Shown one piece after another: positions 45,853 to 54,475 of a stretch of 64,000 bases of DNA. The notes beneath the pieces are model-generated. The model worked only from the letters and a program-made list of their open reading frames with translations, did no database searches and had not been told where the DNA came from. Source of the DNA: Chryseobacterium vrystaatense (GTDB lineage: Bacteria; Bacteroidota; Bacteroidia; Flavobacteriales; Weeksellaceae); assembly GCF_000737765.1 (NCBI RefSeq), contig NZ_JPRI01000012.1:1-64000 (forward strand), read 5' to 3'. Each line of letters opens with the position of its first letter. Positions within the stretch are counted from its first letter, which is position 1. Made by a program: the position numbers and the translations under genes.

Positions 45853-46752
45853 CTATCTTAAACTGGTAGGGCTCCTTTGGGTATGCTTTTTAATAAAATG
45901 ATTAAAATGAGCCTGATCTTCAAATCCCAGGACATAACTGATTTCAGAAATACTCCAGTCTGTGTACTTTAAAAGAATTTTGGCTTCAGAAACAAGCCGT
46001 TCAAAGATATGTTCAGTAGTTGTTTTTCCCGTCTGTTTTTTTATGGCACGATTAAGATAATTGACATGGATGGATAACCGTTCTGCAAAAGTTTTTGGCG
46101 AACGTAATTCAAACCGCTGGGCGGTAGATTCAATAGGAAACTGACGTTCCAGCAACTCCAAAAATACTGAAGTAATTCTTGCTGCTGCATGGGTATGATC
46201 AGAAGAAATACTGACGGGCTGCAATTTCATACCGAAGTAAATCAATTCGCTGACGTAATTTTTAATAAGTTCGTATTTGTACAAAAAGTCTGAATCAATC
46301 TCTTTGATGATCTTTTCAAATATTGCCTTTATCTCTAAAGCCTGCTCCTCTTTTAAACTGTAAACAGGATAAGTACCTGCTGTAAACACGGGCAGCTCAA
46401 ATAGGTTTAAACGAACATTTCCTTTAAAAAATTCATCTTTAAAAACACAAAAGCACCCTTTAGTATCAGGTGCCAAATCTTCATAAGTGTATGGTACATG
46501 AGGATTAAAGAAAAGCAGGGTATTTCCGGTTATGGGAATACTCCGGTCACCATAATGAAATATATTATCACCCTGAAACAACATAATCTTATGAAAATCT
46601 CTCCGAATAAACGTTGGTGATGAGGTTCCGGAATTTATTCTGTCTTCAATTCTAAAGACATTAAACTGTCCGTCATTTTTTGGAAGATCTCCGGACAGAA
46701 TACCATATTTATTTCTGTAAAACTGTTCAAGTGTTTCGGTAGTTTTTGCCAT
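45853..46752 (-). CDS. AraC-family transcriptional regulator
   Basis: A 299-aa protein with an N-terminal cupin-like sensor region (about 30-115, including HYGDRSIPITGNTLLFFNPH) and a C-terminal AraC double helix-turn-helix (about 215-299). The latter carries FAERLSIHVNYLNRAIKKQTG and ISEISYVLGFEDQAHFNHFI. It is probably an activator responding to a small molecule. It lies directly before the SDR at 44935-45771, an arrangement usual for a regulator and its oxidoreductase target. Confidence 0.9.
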   Translation of the reverse strand: MAKTTETLEQFYRNKYGILSGDLPKNDGQFNVFRIEDRINSGTSSPTFIRRDFHKIMLFQGDNIFHYGDRSIPITGNTLLFFNPHVPYTYEDLAPDTKGCFCVFKDEFFKGNVRLNLFELPVFTAGTYPVYSLKEEQALEIKAIFEKIIKEIDSDFLYKYELIKNYVSELIYFGMKLQPVSISSDHTHAAARITSVFLELLERQFPIESTAQRFELRSPKTFAERLSIHVNYLNRAIKKQTGKTTTEHIFERLVSEAKILLKYTDWSISEISYVLGFEDQAHFNHFIKKHTQRSPTSLR

Positions 46753-46793
46753 AACCCTTAGTTTTTTCTGTTTAAATAAGGCTTTACCTTATA

Positions 46794-47657
46794 TCATATT
46801 TGCGAATACATATCCATAAAACACTGCAAAGCTCTCGACCCCGGTCCGTCTTTTCTAAAAACAAGAAGGGTATTCATTGTTCCCAACTGTTTGCTCAAAC
46901 CATAGCTTTTGATTTCTCTTCCTGAATAACAGGCAGAGACAATTTCTTCCGGAAGTATACTGATTCCCAATCCTGCTTCTACGAAATTAACGATTCCTTC
47001 GATGGAATTGACTACCGTACTTTTATAATTAAGAATTCCTTTATGACTCAGCCAGGATTCCAGCCTCTCTCTAAAAATACAGCCTTTGTCAAATACTACA
47101 ATTTTCAAAGGTTCCTTGGTAAGTAATGTTGACAGCTGCGGTCCCTTCGAAGAGGCTACCATCACAAGCTGTTCTTCTTTGATACTGATCTTTTCCAACC
47201 CGTTGATATTAATCGGGGCAGAAACAAATGCTGCATCAAGCCTGTAATTCAGAACATCCAGTATAAGGGAGTCTCTTGTATCTGATTTAAATTCAAGTTC
47301 GACATCGGGGTATTTTTCCTCAAAAACACGGTAGATCTCGGGAGCTTTTAATGCCATAGTGGTTTCTATGCATCCTATTTTCAGACAGCCTCTGATCCTG
47401 TCACTGCTTCGGATATTGTGTTTGGCCTCCTCCATCAAATGCTGGATCTGTTTGCAATACTGCATCAGGATCAGACCTTCAGGAGTGAGCTCCACCTTGC
47501 GGGAGGTCCGGGAGAAAAGTTTAGTATCAAATTCTTCTTCAAGACTTTTTATTCTTGCGGTCACATTCGACTGAACCGTATACATCATCGTGGCAGCTTT
47601 TGTAAAACTTCCACTCTCTGCTACGGCTTCAAATATCTTCAAATCGTTTGTATTCAT
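46794..47657 (-). CDS. LysR-family transcriptional regulator
   Basis: A 287-aa LysR regulator: N-terminal winged helix (FEAVAESGSFTKAATMMYTVQSN-like HTH, about 1-60), linker helix, and periplasmic-binding-protein-like effector domain (about 90-287). It is divergent from the alpha/beta hydrolase at 47752 across a 94-bp intergenic region rich in ATTAAT-type half sites. That is the classic LysR arrangement for controlling the neighbouring gene. Confidence 0.9.
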   Translation of the reverse strand: MNTNDLKIFEAVAESGSFTKAATMMYTVQSNVTARIKSLEEEFDTKLFSRTSRKVELTPEGLILMQYCKQIQHLMEEAKHNIRSSDRIRGCLKIGCIETTMALKAPEIYRVFEEKYPDVELEFKSDTRDSLILDVLNYRLDAAFVSAPININGLEKISIKEEQLVMVASSKGPQLSTLLTKEPLKIVVFDKGCIFRERLESWLSHKGILNYKSTVVNSIEGIVNFVEAGLGISILPEEIVSACYSGREIKSYGLSKQLGTMNTLLVFRKDGPGSRALQCFMDMYSQI

Positions 47658-47725
47658 TTTAATTAATCACTAAATATGATTACAGCTATTAAAATTAATC
47701 GTTTTTAATAATCAAATATCTGTAT

Positions 47726-47733
47726 TAATTTTG
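47726..47733 (+). promoter_or_regulatory. Promoter -7 box of the hydrolase gene
   Basis: TAATTTTG fits TAnnTTTG, 18 bp before the ATG at 47752. No clear TTG is present upstream, which is common for activator-dependent promoters and fits LysR control. Confidence 0.5.
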
Positions 47734-47751
47734 AAATCTCAAAAGAAATCA

Positions 47752-48729
47752 ATGAAAATAATATTCAGACCATTTATGACAGCCCTGTCAATAGCCTTAT
47801 TCACAAGCAATATCGCAATGGCACAATCTAATCAAAAATTAAATTTAAACAATCACATTATGGAAAACCAATCCATTCATTACCGCAACATCAAAGTAAA
47901 TGATGTAAACCTGTTTTACAGAGAAGCAGGCCCCGCTGATGCTCCTACTATTCTGTTGCTGCACGGCTATCCTACCTCATCTCATATGTTCAGAAACTTA
48001 ATTCCTGTATTGAGCAGGGAATATCATGTCATCGCACCTGATCTGCCGGGATTCGGTTATTCGGATGCTCCGGATCATAAGCAATTCGATTACACCTTTG
48101 ACAATCTTGCCAGGATGATAGAGTCGTTTACAGACAAGCTGGGAATGAAACGCTTTGCCGTATACATCTTTGACTATGGTGCACCCGTGGGACTTCGTCT
48201 GGCTATGAACCATCCAGAAAAAATAACTGGTATCATTTCCCAAAACGGAAATGCATATAAAGAAGGATTAAGTAAAGAGTGGAATCCGATACAGAAATAC
48301 TGGAGTGATCCGTCGGAGGCCAACCGCACCGCACTGAAAGACTTTGTTTCGAAAGAAGCCACCTACTTTCAATATCATCATGGGGTAGCTGATCCTTCTT
48401 TAATAGCACCGGAAGCTTATACGCTGGACCAGAAATTCCTAGACAGACCGGGCAACATAGAGATCCAGCTGGATCTGGTAAAAGATTACAGAACCAATGT
48501 GGCCTTATATCCTAAGTTCCATGAATATTTCAGAAAATACCAGCCCAAATTATTATTAGTCTGGGGAAATAAAGATCCTTACTTCCTGCCTGAAGGTGCT
48601 GAAGCTTATAAAAAAGATCTACCGGATGCCAGACTAAAATTTTATGACACCGGTCATTTTGCACTGGAAACCAATGCCCTGGAGATTGGCACTGAAATAC
48701 TTGAATTTATGAAGACTCTGCACAAATAG
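47752..48729 (+). CDS. Exported alpha/beta hydrolase (haloalkane dehalogenase/epoxide hydrolase-like)
   Basis: A 325-aa protein. The start at 47752 follows the -7 box and gives a good signal peptide (ALSIALFTSNIAMAQ, cleavage near residue 25). The fold shows HGYPTSSH (oxyanion region, 71-78), nucleophile D141 in FDYGAPVG, acid D275 in GNKDPYF and base H302 in TGHFALE. An aspartate nucleophile groups it with haloalkane dehalogenases and epoxide hydrolases rather than serine esterases. Substrate unknown. Probably controlled by the divergent LysR gene; a terminator follows at 48823. Confidence 0.85.
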   Translation: MKIIFRPFMTALSIALFTSNIAMAQSNQKLNLNNHIMENQSIHYRNIKVNDVNLFYREAGPADAPTILLLHGYPTSSHMFRNLIPVLSREYHVIAPDLPGFGYSDAPDHKQFDYTFDNLARMIESFTDKLGMKRFAVYIFDYGAPVGLRLAMNHPEKITGIISQNGNAYKEGLSKEWNPIQKYWSDPSEANRTALKDFVSKEATYFQYHHGVADPSLIAPEAYTLDQKFLDRPGNIEIQLDLVKDYRTNVALYPKFHEYFRKYQPKLLLVWGNKDPYFLPEGAEAYKKDLPDARLKFYDTGHFALETNALEIGTEILEFMKTLHK

Positions 48730-48822
48730 CCCCCACAAAAGAGAAGAAAAATATAATTTAAAAACAATTCTCGCCAAAAATCAAAGCTGTCCCGTAGTAC
48801 TGGAATAAAAGAAATTTCCCAT

Positions 48823-48857
48823 TCTCCAAGGTCTCCTGACTTTGGAGATTTTATTTA
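48823..48857 (+). terminator. Terminator after hydrolase gene
   Basis: TCTCCAA and TTGGAGA pair around a loop and are followed by TTTTATTTAG. It lies about 95 bp after the stop codon. Confidence 0.75.
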
Positions 48858-48939
48858 GTTTTTGAATGGACTCTAGCTTTTAATATTAATTCAGTTTTAG
48901 AAGATGTGGGAAAAGGTAATGAGCAGATATTTTTTTAAA

Positions 48940-50146
48940 ACGCAAAGCTTTTATCTCGGGAACATTTAGTTTTAAGGAAAGCAAAGTAGGCGACTCTGTC
49001 GCTGATTAAGCGACTGAATAAAACGCATGCTTCATCAAATCAATCAAAGATTGATGCTCTCTTTGCTTCCTAAACTATGTATTGCTTAAATAAACCTTTG
49101 CGTCTATGAAATTCTTATATTACAGATACCAAAGCATTTATTATTAAACGCAAAGTTTTTACTTCCAGAATGTTCCAGTTTTAAGGAAAGCAAAGAAGGC
49201 GACTCTGTCGCGGATGAAGCGGATGCATAAACGTGCGCTTCATCGAATCAATCAAAGATTGATGCTCTCTTTGCTTCCTAAACTATGTATTGCTTAAATA
49301 AAACTTTGCGTCTATGAAACTCTTTATTACAGATACCAAAGCATTTATTATTAAACGCAAAGTTTTTACTTCCAGAATGTTCCAGTTTTAAGGAAAGCAA
49401 AGAAGGCGACTCTGTCGCGGATGAAGCGGATGCATAAAACGTGCGCTTAATCGAATCAATCACGGATTGATTCATTCTTTGCTTCCTAAACTATGCATGG
49501 CTTACATAAACCTTTGCGTCTATGAAATTCTTCTATTACAGATACCAAAGCATTTATTATTAAACGCAAAGTTTTTACTTCCAGAATGTTCCAGTTTTAA
49601 GGAAAGCAAAGAAGGCGACTCTGTCGCGGATGAAGCGGATGCATAAACGTGCGCTTAATCGAATCAATCACGGATTGATTCATTCTTTGCTTCCTAAACT
49701 ATGCAATTGCTTAAATAAAACTTTGCGTCTATGAAACTCTTGTATTACGGATATCAAAGCACTTATTTTTAAACGCAAAGCTTTTATTTCGAGAGCGGTT
49801 AGTTTTAAGGAAAGCAAAGTAGGCGACGCTGTCGCTGATGAAGCTGAATGGTTAAAACGCATGCTTTATCAAATCAATCAAAGATTGATGCTCTCTTTGC
49901 TTCCTAAACTATGTATTGCTTAAATAAAACTTTGCGTCTATGAAACTCTTGTATTACGGATATCAAAGCACTTATTTTTAAACGCAAAGCTTTTACTTCG
50001 AGAGCGGTTAGTTTTAAGGAAAGCAAAGAAGGCGACGCTGTCGCTAATGAAGCTGAATGGATAAAACGCATGCTTCATCAAATTAATCAAGGATTGATTC
50101 TCTCTTTGCTTCCTAAACTATGAACCTAATATTAATCCTTGCGTCT
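48940..50146. repeat. Palindromic tandem repeat array C (6 units)
   Basis: Six units at about 48940-49105, 49146-49313, 49353-49521, 49562-49730, 49771-49939 and 49980-50146, with linkers of about 40 bp. Every unit is bounded by AACGCAAAG and a TTTGCGTCT or near copy, and holds the AGGAAAGCAAAG / CTTTGCTTCCT arms. Units 2-4 form one near-identical subtype (GCGACTCTGTCGCGGATGAAG). Units 5-6 form another (GGCGACGCTGTCGCT). Local duplications have therefore expanded the array. Paired differences, such as those in the AATC-type hairpin, keep the arms complementary. Confidence 0.95.
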
Positions 50147-50187
50147 ATGAAATTTCTATTCATTTTTCACTCTTCACTTTTCATTAT

Positions 50188-50715
50188 TCATTTTTGTTTC
50201 TCTCTCCTTTCAAGAATAAGATGCGCTGCATCCAGCATTTTGGTCAGATGGATGTACGGACTCACGATATTCCTTTCCGGTACATAATCGTAGACGCCCA
50301 ATGAGAAATAGATAATCCCGGACATAAAATAGTCGAACTCTTCTATACTGTATTCCCGGAATGCTTTTTTAAAGACTAAAAGAGGGTTTTGGAATTCCTT
50401 CTCCGAAAGCAAACCGAGAAGCAACAGAGAATCACTCTCCAACGAAGCATTGATGGTCCTGTTCTTTTTCTTCAATGTGATGAGATAACCCGCACGAACA
50501 AACGACTGCATAGACTGACGAAAAAGGTAGATGTCGGAAGGATTTTCTTTTATCCAGCTATTCCTTTTTACCGCATAATTCATAATGCTGTTTAATTTCT
50601 CTTTAGAAGCTGCCAGATTATTGATCTGAAAAAATGCTTCCATCAGCTTTACCCCGGATTGCTTCTTATTATCTGCCCCAAACCGGGACTGAAAATCTGT
50701 TCTGGTCTTTTTCAT
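50188..50715 (-). CDS. Unrecognised 175-aa module protein, copy C
   Basis: Third member of the module protein family, aligned over its full length with copies A and B (start MKKTRTDFQSRFGADNKKQ; C-terminal ILERREKQK). Helical, cytoplasmic, no motif recognised. It reads into the longest array, 40 bp away. All three copies are intact, with changes that are mostly conservative, so the protein appears to be under selection rather than being a passenger. Confidence 0.85.
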   Translation of the reverse strand: MKKTRTDFQSRFGADNKKQSGVKLMEAFFQINNLAASKEKLNSIMNYAVKRNSWIKENPSDIYLFRQSMQSFVRAGYLITLKKKNRTINASLESDSLLLLGLLSEKEFQNPLLVFKKAFREYSIEEFDYFMSGIIYFSLGVYDYVPERNIVSPYIHLTKMLDAAHLILERREKQK

Positions 50716-50850
50716 GAGTTGTATTTTATAAAGTAATTTTATAAGGATCGGATCGTTGTAAACCTGTTTACACTTTTACAGGTTTCCAATTCTTCAAACA
50801 CTATGACATTCATACAATCTATTATTTAAAACACTTTAATTGTAAAAAGG

Positions 50851-51240
50851 GCGGAAGTCCTGCCAATGCCGAACTTCACGCCCATACAAGACAAAAAATA
50901 AATTATGATAAACTTTGTGTTTTTCTGAAAGCCCGAAGGCCGCAATGGATTGTACACCCCATTGTAACATGTCATGATACTTTATGTTGTGGGCAAGCTT
51001 AGAAAAGGTCATTGTAGAAAAGCAGAAATGCATAAAAATAAAACGGCATGAGACTCTACAATATCTGCTTTTGAGGTACTGGTATACCGTGAGACAGATA
51101 AGGAGAGCTCACGCCTAGGTCGTGAGCTTAATACTTATCCTCTTGTCTCAATTAAATTACCAGTTTTCAAAAGCAAGATTCTAAGCAATAGCTTCTAATA
51201 TTCGTTGAAGTATCGCAAAGCTACAATCTAATTGTAACAT
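50851..51240 (+). ncRNA. Candidate structured RNA element, copy C
   Basis: Homologue of copies A and B. The variable stem is TGCTTTTGA (51066-51074) with TCAAAAGCA (51167-51175). The distal stem is TGAGAC (51090-51095) with GTCTCA (51145-51150). The apical hairpin is a perfect GCTCACG-CCTAGGT-CGTGAGC. The invariant 3' block TCTAAGCAATAGCTTC to GAAGTATCGCAAAG can itself fold (GCAATA with TATCGC, CTTC with GAAG). A 5' stem ATTGTAGA/TCTACAAT brackets a GCAT-rich loop. The final hairpin is TACAAT/ATTGTA. A terminator-like AAACCTGT/ACAGGTTT hairpin separates it from the 50188-50715 gene. Confidence 0.75.
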
Positions 51241-51314
51241 TAAAAAACAAATATAACAAAATAACGACATATACGTCGTTGAAAATGTAGTTTTTTATAA
51301 ATTATTTTACAGTA

Positions 51315-51641
51315 ATGGAATATCATAAAAAGATTTTTAGATATAAAGTAGCTGTAGGTGCCGTTAATAAGAAACTGAGAGAAAATATTATTGTCAGTGG
51401 AAAACCGATGACACAAGAATATCTAAATAATGATATTTTAGAAAAATATAATATAGTTTGGAATGCTGGCAGAGAAGAATCTCTTCCAAATACAACTATT
51501 GAAAATATCTACCTAATATGTGATTACTTTAAAATTGAAATAGATTTTTATTTTCAATTTGTAAAAAAAATTACTGATGAAGAAATTAACGATTCAATAA
51601 AGTCAAAGAAAAAATTAAGCAGATTACATTCTCTTCTATAA
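51315..51641 (+). CDS. Small HTH-like protein, module C first gene
   Basis: A 108-aa protein with a predicted helical DNA-binding-like core (TQEYLNNDILEKYNIVWNAGREE, then NTTIENIYLICDYFKIEID). The last part resembles the final helices of XRE domains (IYLICDYFKIE). It is more divergent than the other module HTH proteins, and its recognition helix is not clear. It follows RNA copy C by 75 bp, the same spacing as in modules A and B. Confidence 0.65.
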   Translation: MEYHKKIFRYKVAVGAVNKKLRENIIVSGKPMTQEYLNNDILEKYNIVWNAGREESLPNTTIENIYLICDYFKIEIDFYFQFVKKITDEEINDSIKSKKKLSRLHSLL

Positions 51642-51699
51642 ATAGGTCATCAAAATCAACCTAAAATAGCTACTCCTTTTTTGCTGAATATTTTATGGA

Positions 51700-51906
51700 G
51701 ACAAAACTGCATGAGACTTTACAATATCCCTCATAGAGGTACTTATATACCCTGCACACAGATAAGAGAGTTCACGCCTAGATCATCAGCTGTTTACCTA
51801 TCCTCTTGTTTCCTAAAAATTACCAGTTTTCTATGACAAGATTCTAAGCAATAGCTTCTAATATTCGTTGAAGTATCGCAAAGCTACATTTATTGTAGCT
51901 TATTTT
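51700..51906 (+). ncRNA. Candidate structured RNA element, 3'-half copy D
   Basis: Only the 3' half of the element is present, directly downstream of the first HTH gene of module C. The variable stem is TCATAGA (51731-51737) with TCTATGA (51830-51836), a fourth different but complementary pair. The apical hairpin is weaker (CACGCCTAGATCATCAG). The 40-nt block from TCTAAGCAATAG and the AGCTACA/TGTAGCT hairpin are intact, and the text after it matches copy A closely. It shows that the 3' half plus an HTH gene can exist without the 5' half and the 175-aa protein gene. Confidence 0.7.
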
Positions 51907-51994
51907 ACAAATGTAATAAAAAATAACAATACTGGCATATATCCCAATAAGATTTATTTTTTATAAATGCAATTTGCTTGAAAACATAGTATTA

Positions 51995-52246
51995 ATGGAT
52001 TTTAGCAAAGACCTGCAGATTTTGATAGGAAAGCGTATCTCCGAAATTAGAATGGAAAATAATCAAACTCAACAAGATTTGGAATTTCTAACAGGTATTG
52101 ATTCAGCAGAAGTGAGTAAGTATGAAAAAGGTAAAAGGAATTTAACTTTAAAAACTATGATAAAATTTGCTGTAGCCTTACAAATCCATCCTAAAGAGCT
52201 TTTTAATTTTGATTTTGACATCAATAGATATAAGAATGAAGAGTAG
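51995..52246 (+). CDS. XRE-family helix-turn-helix protein, module C second gene
   Basis: An 83-aa protein (ATG at 51995) that is a classical Cro/C1-type domain: IGKRISEIRMENNQTQQDLEFLTGI, DSAEVSKYEKGKRN, and KFAVALQIHPKELFNFDFD. Probably a sequence-specific DNA-binding regulator. It follows RNA copy D by about 90 bp and bears no close similarity to the other module HTH proteins, though all are of similar size. Confidence 0.85.
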   Translation: MDFSKDLQILIGKRISEIRMENNQTQQDLEFLTGIDSAEVSKYEKGKRNLTLKTMIKFAVALQIHPKELFNFDFDINRYKNEE

Positions 52247-52455
52247 ATAAAAATCCTAAAAACGTTGTGGCTTATAAACCACTTTTATCAAAGATTACAC
52301 CCGCTCTAAGAAGTTTATTACTTTGGAGCATGTTTTAAAAAGGATTGTTTTATTTATTTCTTCAAATTCATAATACTTTGCACAACGGATATTTTTTTAA
52401 CAGGATTTTTCAAAACAAAATATTAAATATTCCGTTTAATTCTTAAATTTGACCA

Positions 52456-52926
52456 ATGCGAAAGAATCTTTATCTCATCATTATATTATTTTCCTTTAGC
52501 AGCTGCTATACGTACCAGGTAAAAAAACAAGTGGTGGCAGCGACCGACAGTAAACAAGAATCCAAAAAGAATACAGCTCCTGTTAATACTGCTTCTATGG
52601 CCTTGCAAAATACAAAAGCTGAATCACAAATCCTGAACGCACCACAAGCGCCTGTTCCTATCAATGTTCAGGAGACCCTTGCACCTAATAAAAAATTTAA
52701 AATTAACGTAGACGGCAAGTCTTATAAAATAATCGTTGATAAGTGGGAAAGCGACAGTCTGGTTGCCCACCCGATCAGCAATCCTAAAAAAATTCTGAAG
52801 TTCCATAAAAATCAGATCAATGCTGAGAAAATTGCGGAAAAACGTTTTTCACAACCTATTGCTGATATTATTACAGTTACAGCATATGCCGGAATTGGTG
52901 TTTTAATCTGGTCGCTTATCCGATAA
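52456..52926 (+). CDS. Small lipoprotein of unknown function
   Basis: A 156-aa protein with a lipoprotein signal (LIIILFSFSSC, cysteine 17). A serine/alanine/glutamine-rich linker (about 20-75) follows, then a short beta-rich domain (KINVDGKSYKIIVDKWESD) and a C-terminal membrane helix (ADIITVTAYAGIGVLIWSLI). No family recognised. It is probably transcribed alone. Confidence 0.65.
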   Translation: MRKNLYLIIILFSFSSCYTYQVKKQVVAATDSKQESKKNTAPVNTASMALQNTKAESQILNAPQAPVPINVQETLAPNKKFKINVDGKSYKIIVDKWESDSLVAHPISNPKKILKFHKNQINAEKIAEKRFSQPIADIITVTAYAGIGVLIWSLIR

Positions 52927-53189
52927 TTTTTTAAAGCTTTTCCGGTACTTATAGAAGATGCTTTTTTCTTAAACATTTCATGCCCCTCAGTTTAAAGGAT
53001 CCCGGCACTCTAACTTAATGATTTAAAATCATCAAGAATATCGGCAATCAAAAGCATCCCAGCTTTTGAGATTCAATTTCAATCCAGCCATAAACATTAT
53101 CGGAAAAAACTTATTTCCAATATCTCCCTCATATAGCAAAACCGTAATTACAAAATTTGCTGTATCTTGGTACTACTCAACACCTATTT

Positions 53190-53636
53190 ATGAAAATCAT
53201 CAATTACACAAAAATTTTCAGAGAAGACTGCATCAAAATCTTCAAGAGTAATATGCCTAAATTTTTTGCTGCCGAAGAATTACCGTTCTTTGAAAGCTTT
53301 CTGGATGATGATACCGAAGAGAACTACTTTGTGATTAAAATGGATGCTCAGATAATAGGATGCGGTGGTTTTTTTTTAGATACCAAAAGTAATGTTGGAG
53401 GATTATCCTGGGGAATGGTTCACGCCGATTATCATGGAAAAGGAATTGGAAAAGCATTTACCCAATACAGAATCGATTTGTTAAAAAAAACCTACCCTGC
53501 CATACCCTACAAAATTGAAACCTCACAGCATACCGCTGAATTTTATAAAAAGAATGGTTTCAGAACGGTAGAGATTGTGCCGGATGGATTTAGTAAAGGA
53601 ATTGATAAATACACGATGATGATGGATGTTATTTAA
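53190..53636 (+). CDS. GNAT-family N-acetyltransferase
   Basis: A 148-aa protein (ATG at 53190, chosen over an upstream in-frame start at 53157) with the GNAT fold. The acetyl-CoA-binding P-loop YHGKGIGKAF (81-90) follows the strand LSWGMVHADY. The C-terminal segment EFYKKNGFRTVEIV is the usual motif B. It transfers an acetyl group from acetyl-CoA to an amine on an unknown substrate. Confidence 0.85.
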   Translation: MKIINYTKIFREDCIKIFKSNMPKFFAAEELPFFESFLDDDTEENYFVIKMDAQIIGCGGFFLDTKSNVGGLSWGMVHADYHGKGIGKAFTQYRIDLLKKTYPAIPYKIETSQHTAEFYKKNGFRTVEIVPDGFSKGIDKYTMMMDVI

Positions 53637-53696
53637 TGGTAATGTATTCGACCTTCTTACTTTGGAGATTTTATTTCAACACAATAAAATATATCT

Positions 53697-54377
53697 ATGA
53701 AAATAAAACTCAGCTATCTGCTTATTTTGCTCTATACCCTTGTAAGCTGTCAGGAAAAATCTATCATTAATGACCTGAAATTTTCCAGCTATTCCGGACA
53801 TCCTAAAAAAATTACAGAGACCGTCACTTTTGCCAACCAGGATATTGATAAAAGTATTTCTTATTTTGACAAAGATGGTTTTCTCACCAAAATTGAATCC
53901 TACAATATCGTTAAAAGCGAATTTCCGGATAAAAGACTGATCAGTGATATTCTTACTTATGATGTAACGAATAAAGCCAAACGTCATTTCAAATCCATTA
54001 ATGCTGAAAATAAAAAGGTAGGGGCTACAGGCTATTTTGAGAAAGTTTCCGATTCGCTGTATAGAAGAGTTTCAAATTCTGATGCACCTCCGATGTCACT
54101 CAACAAGTTACTGTATCTCGACAAAAATAACCGCCTTATAAAAACAGAAGAAACCGGAAACTTTAACGGAACTCCCATTCATAGTATTATTCTATATACC
54201 TATAGCAAGGGCGCAAAAAGTGAAATGACAGTTGAAGATCTTACCCATCACAAAAAGAACAGGTTGATCTGTAAAAATTTAAATCCTGACTCACAAGGCA
54301 ATTTTCTTTATGAAGAATTAGTGGATGAGCATGGAACTGTACACCTGAAAACAGAAAGAGAATTTGAATATTATTAA
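53697..54377 (+). CDS. Lipoprotein of unknown function
   Basis: A 226-aa protein with a lipoprotein signal (LLILLYTLVSC, cysteine 18). The body is beta-rich with YD/YS turns (ISYFDKDGFLTKIESYN) reminiscent of YD-type or MORN-like repeats in Bacteroidota lipoproteins. No family assigned. Confidence 0.65.
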   Translation: MKIKLSYLLILLYTLVSCQEKSIINDLKFSSYSGHPKKITETVTFANQDIDKSISYFDKDGFLTKIESYNIVKSEFPDKRLISDILTYDVTNKAKRHFKSINAENKKVGATGYFEKVSDSLYRRVSNSDAPPMSLNKLLYLDKNNRLIKTEETGNFNGTPIHSIILYTYSKGAKSEMTVEDLTHHKKNRLICKNLNPDSQGNFLYEELVDEHGTVHLKTEREFEYY

Positions 54378-54475
54378 AAGTAAAGTCATAAGAATAGTGT
54401 CCTAACAAACGGCTCAACTCCAAAGCTTATTTACATCGGTGATCATCAATAGATGAATAAAGAATGTTTTTCACT

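Noticed and set aside
48940..50146. Tandem repeats as a CRISPR array
   Set aside because: Units are about 210 bp, internally palindromic and joined by near-constant linkers; there are no unique spacers and no cas genes.
48940..50715. Repeat array plus protein as a REP/RAYT system
   Set aside because: The protein has no HUH motif or catalytic tyrosine context and the repeats are much longer than REP elements.
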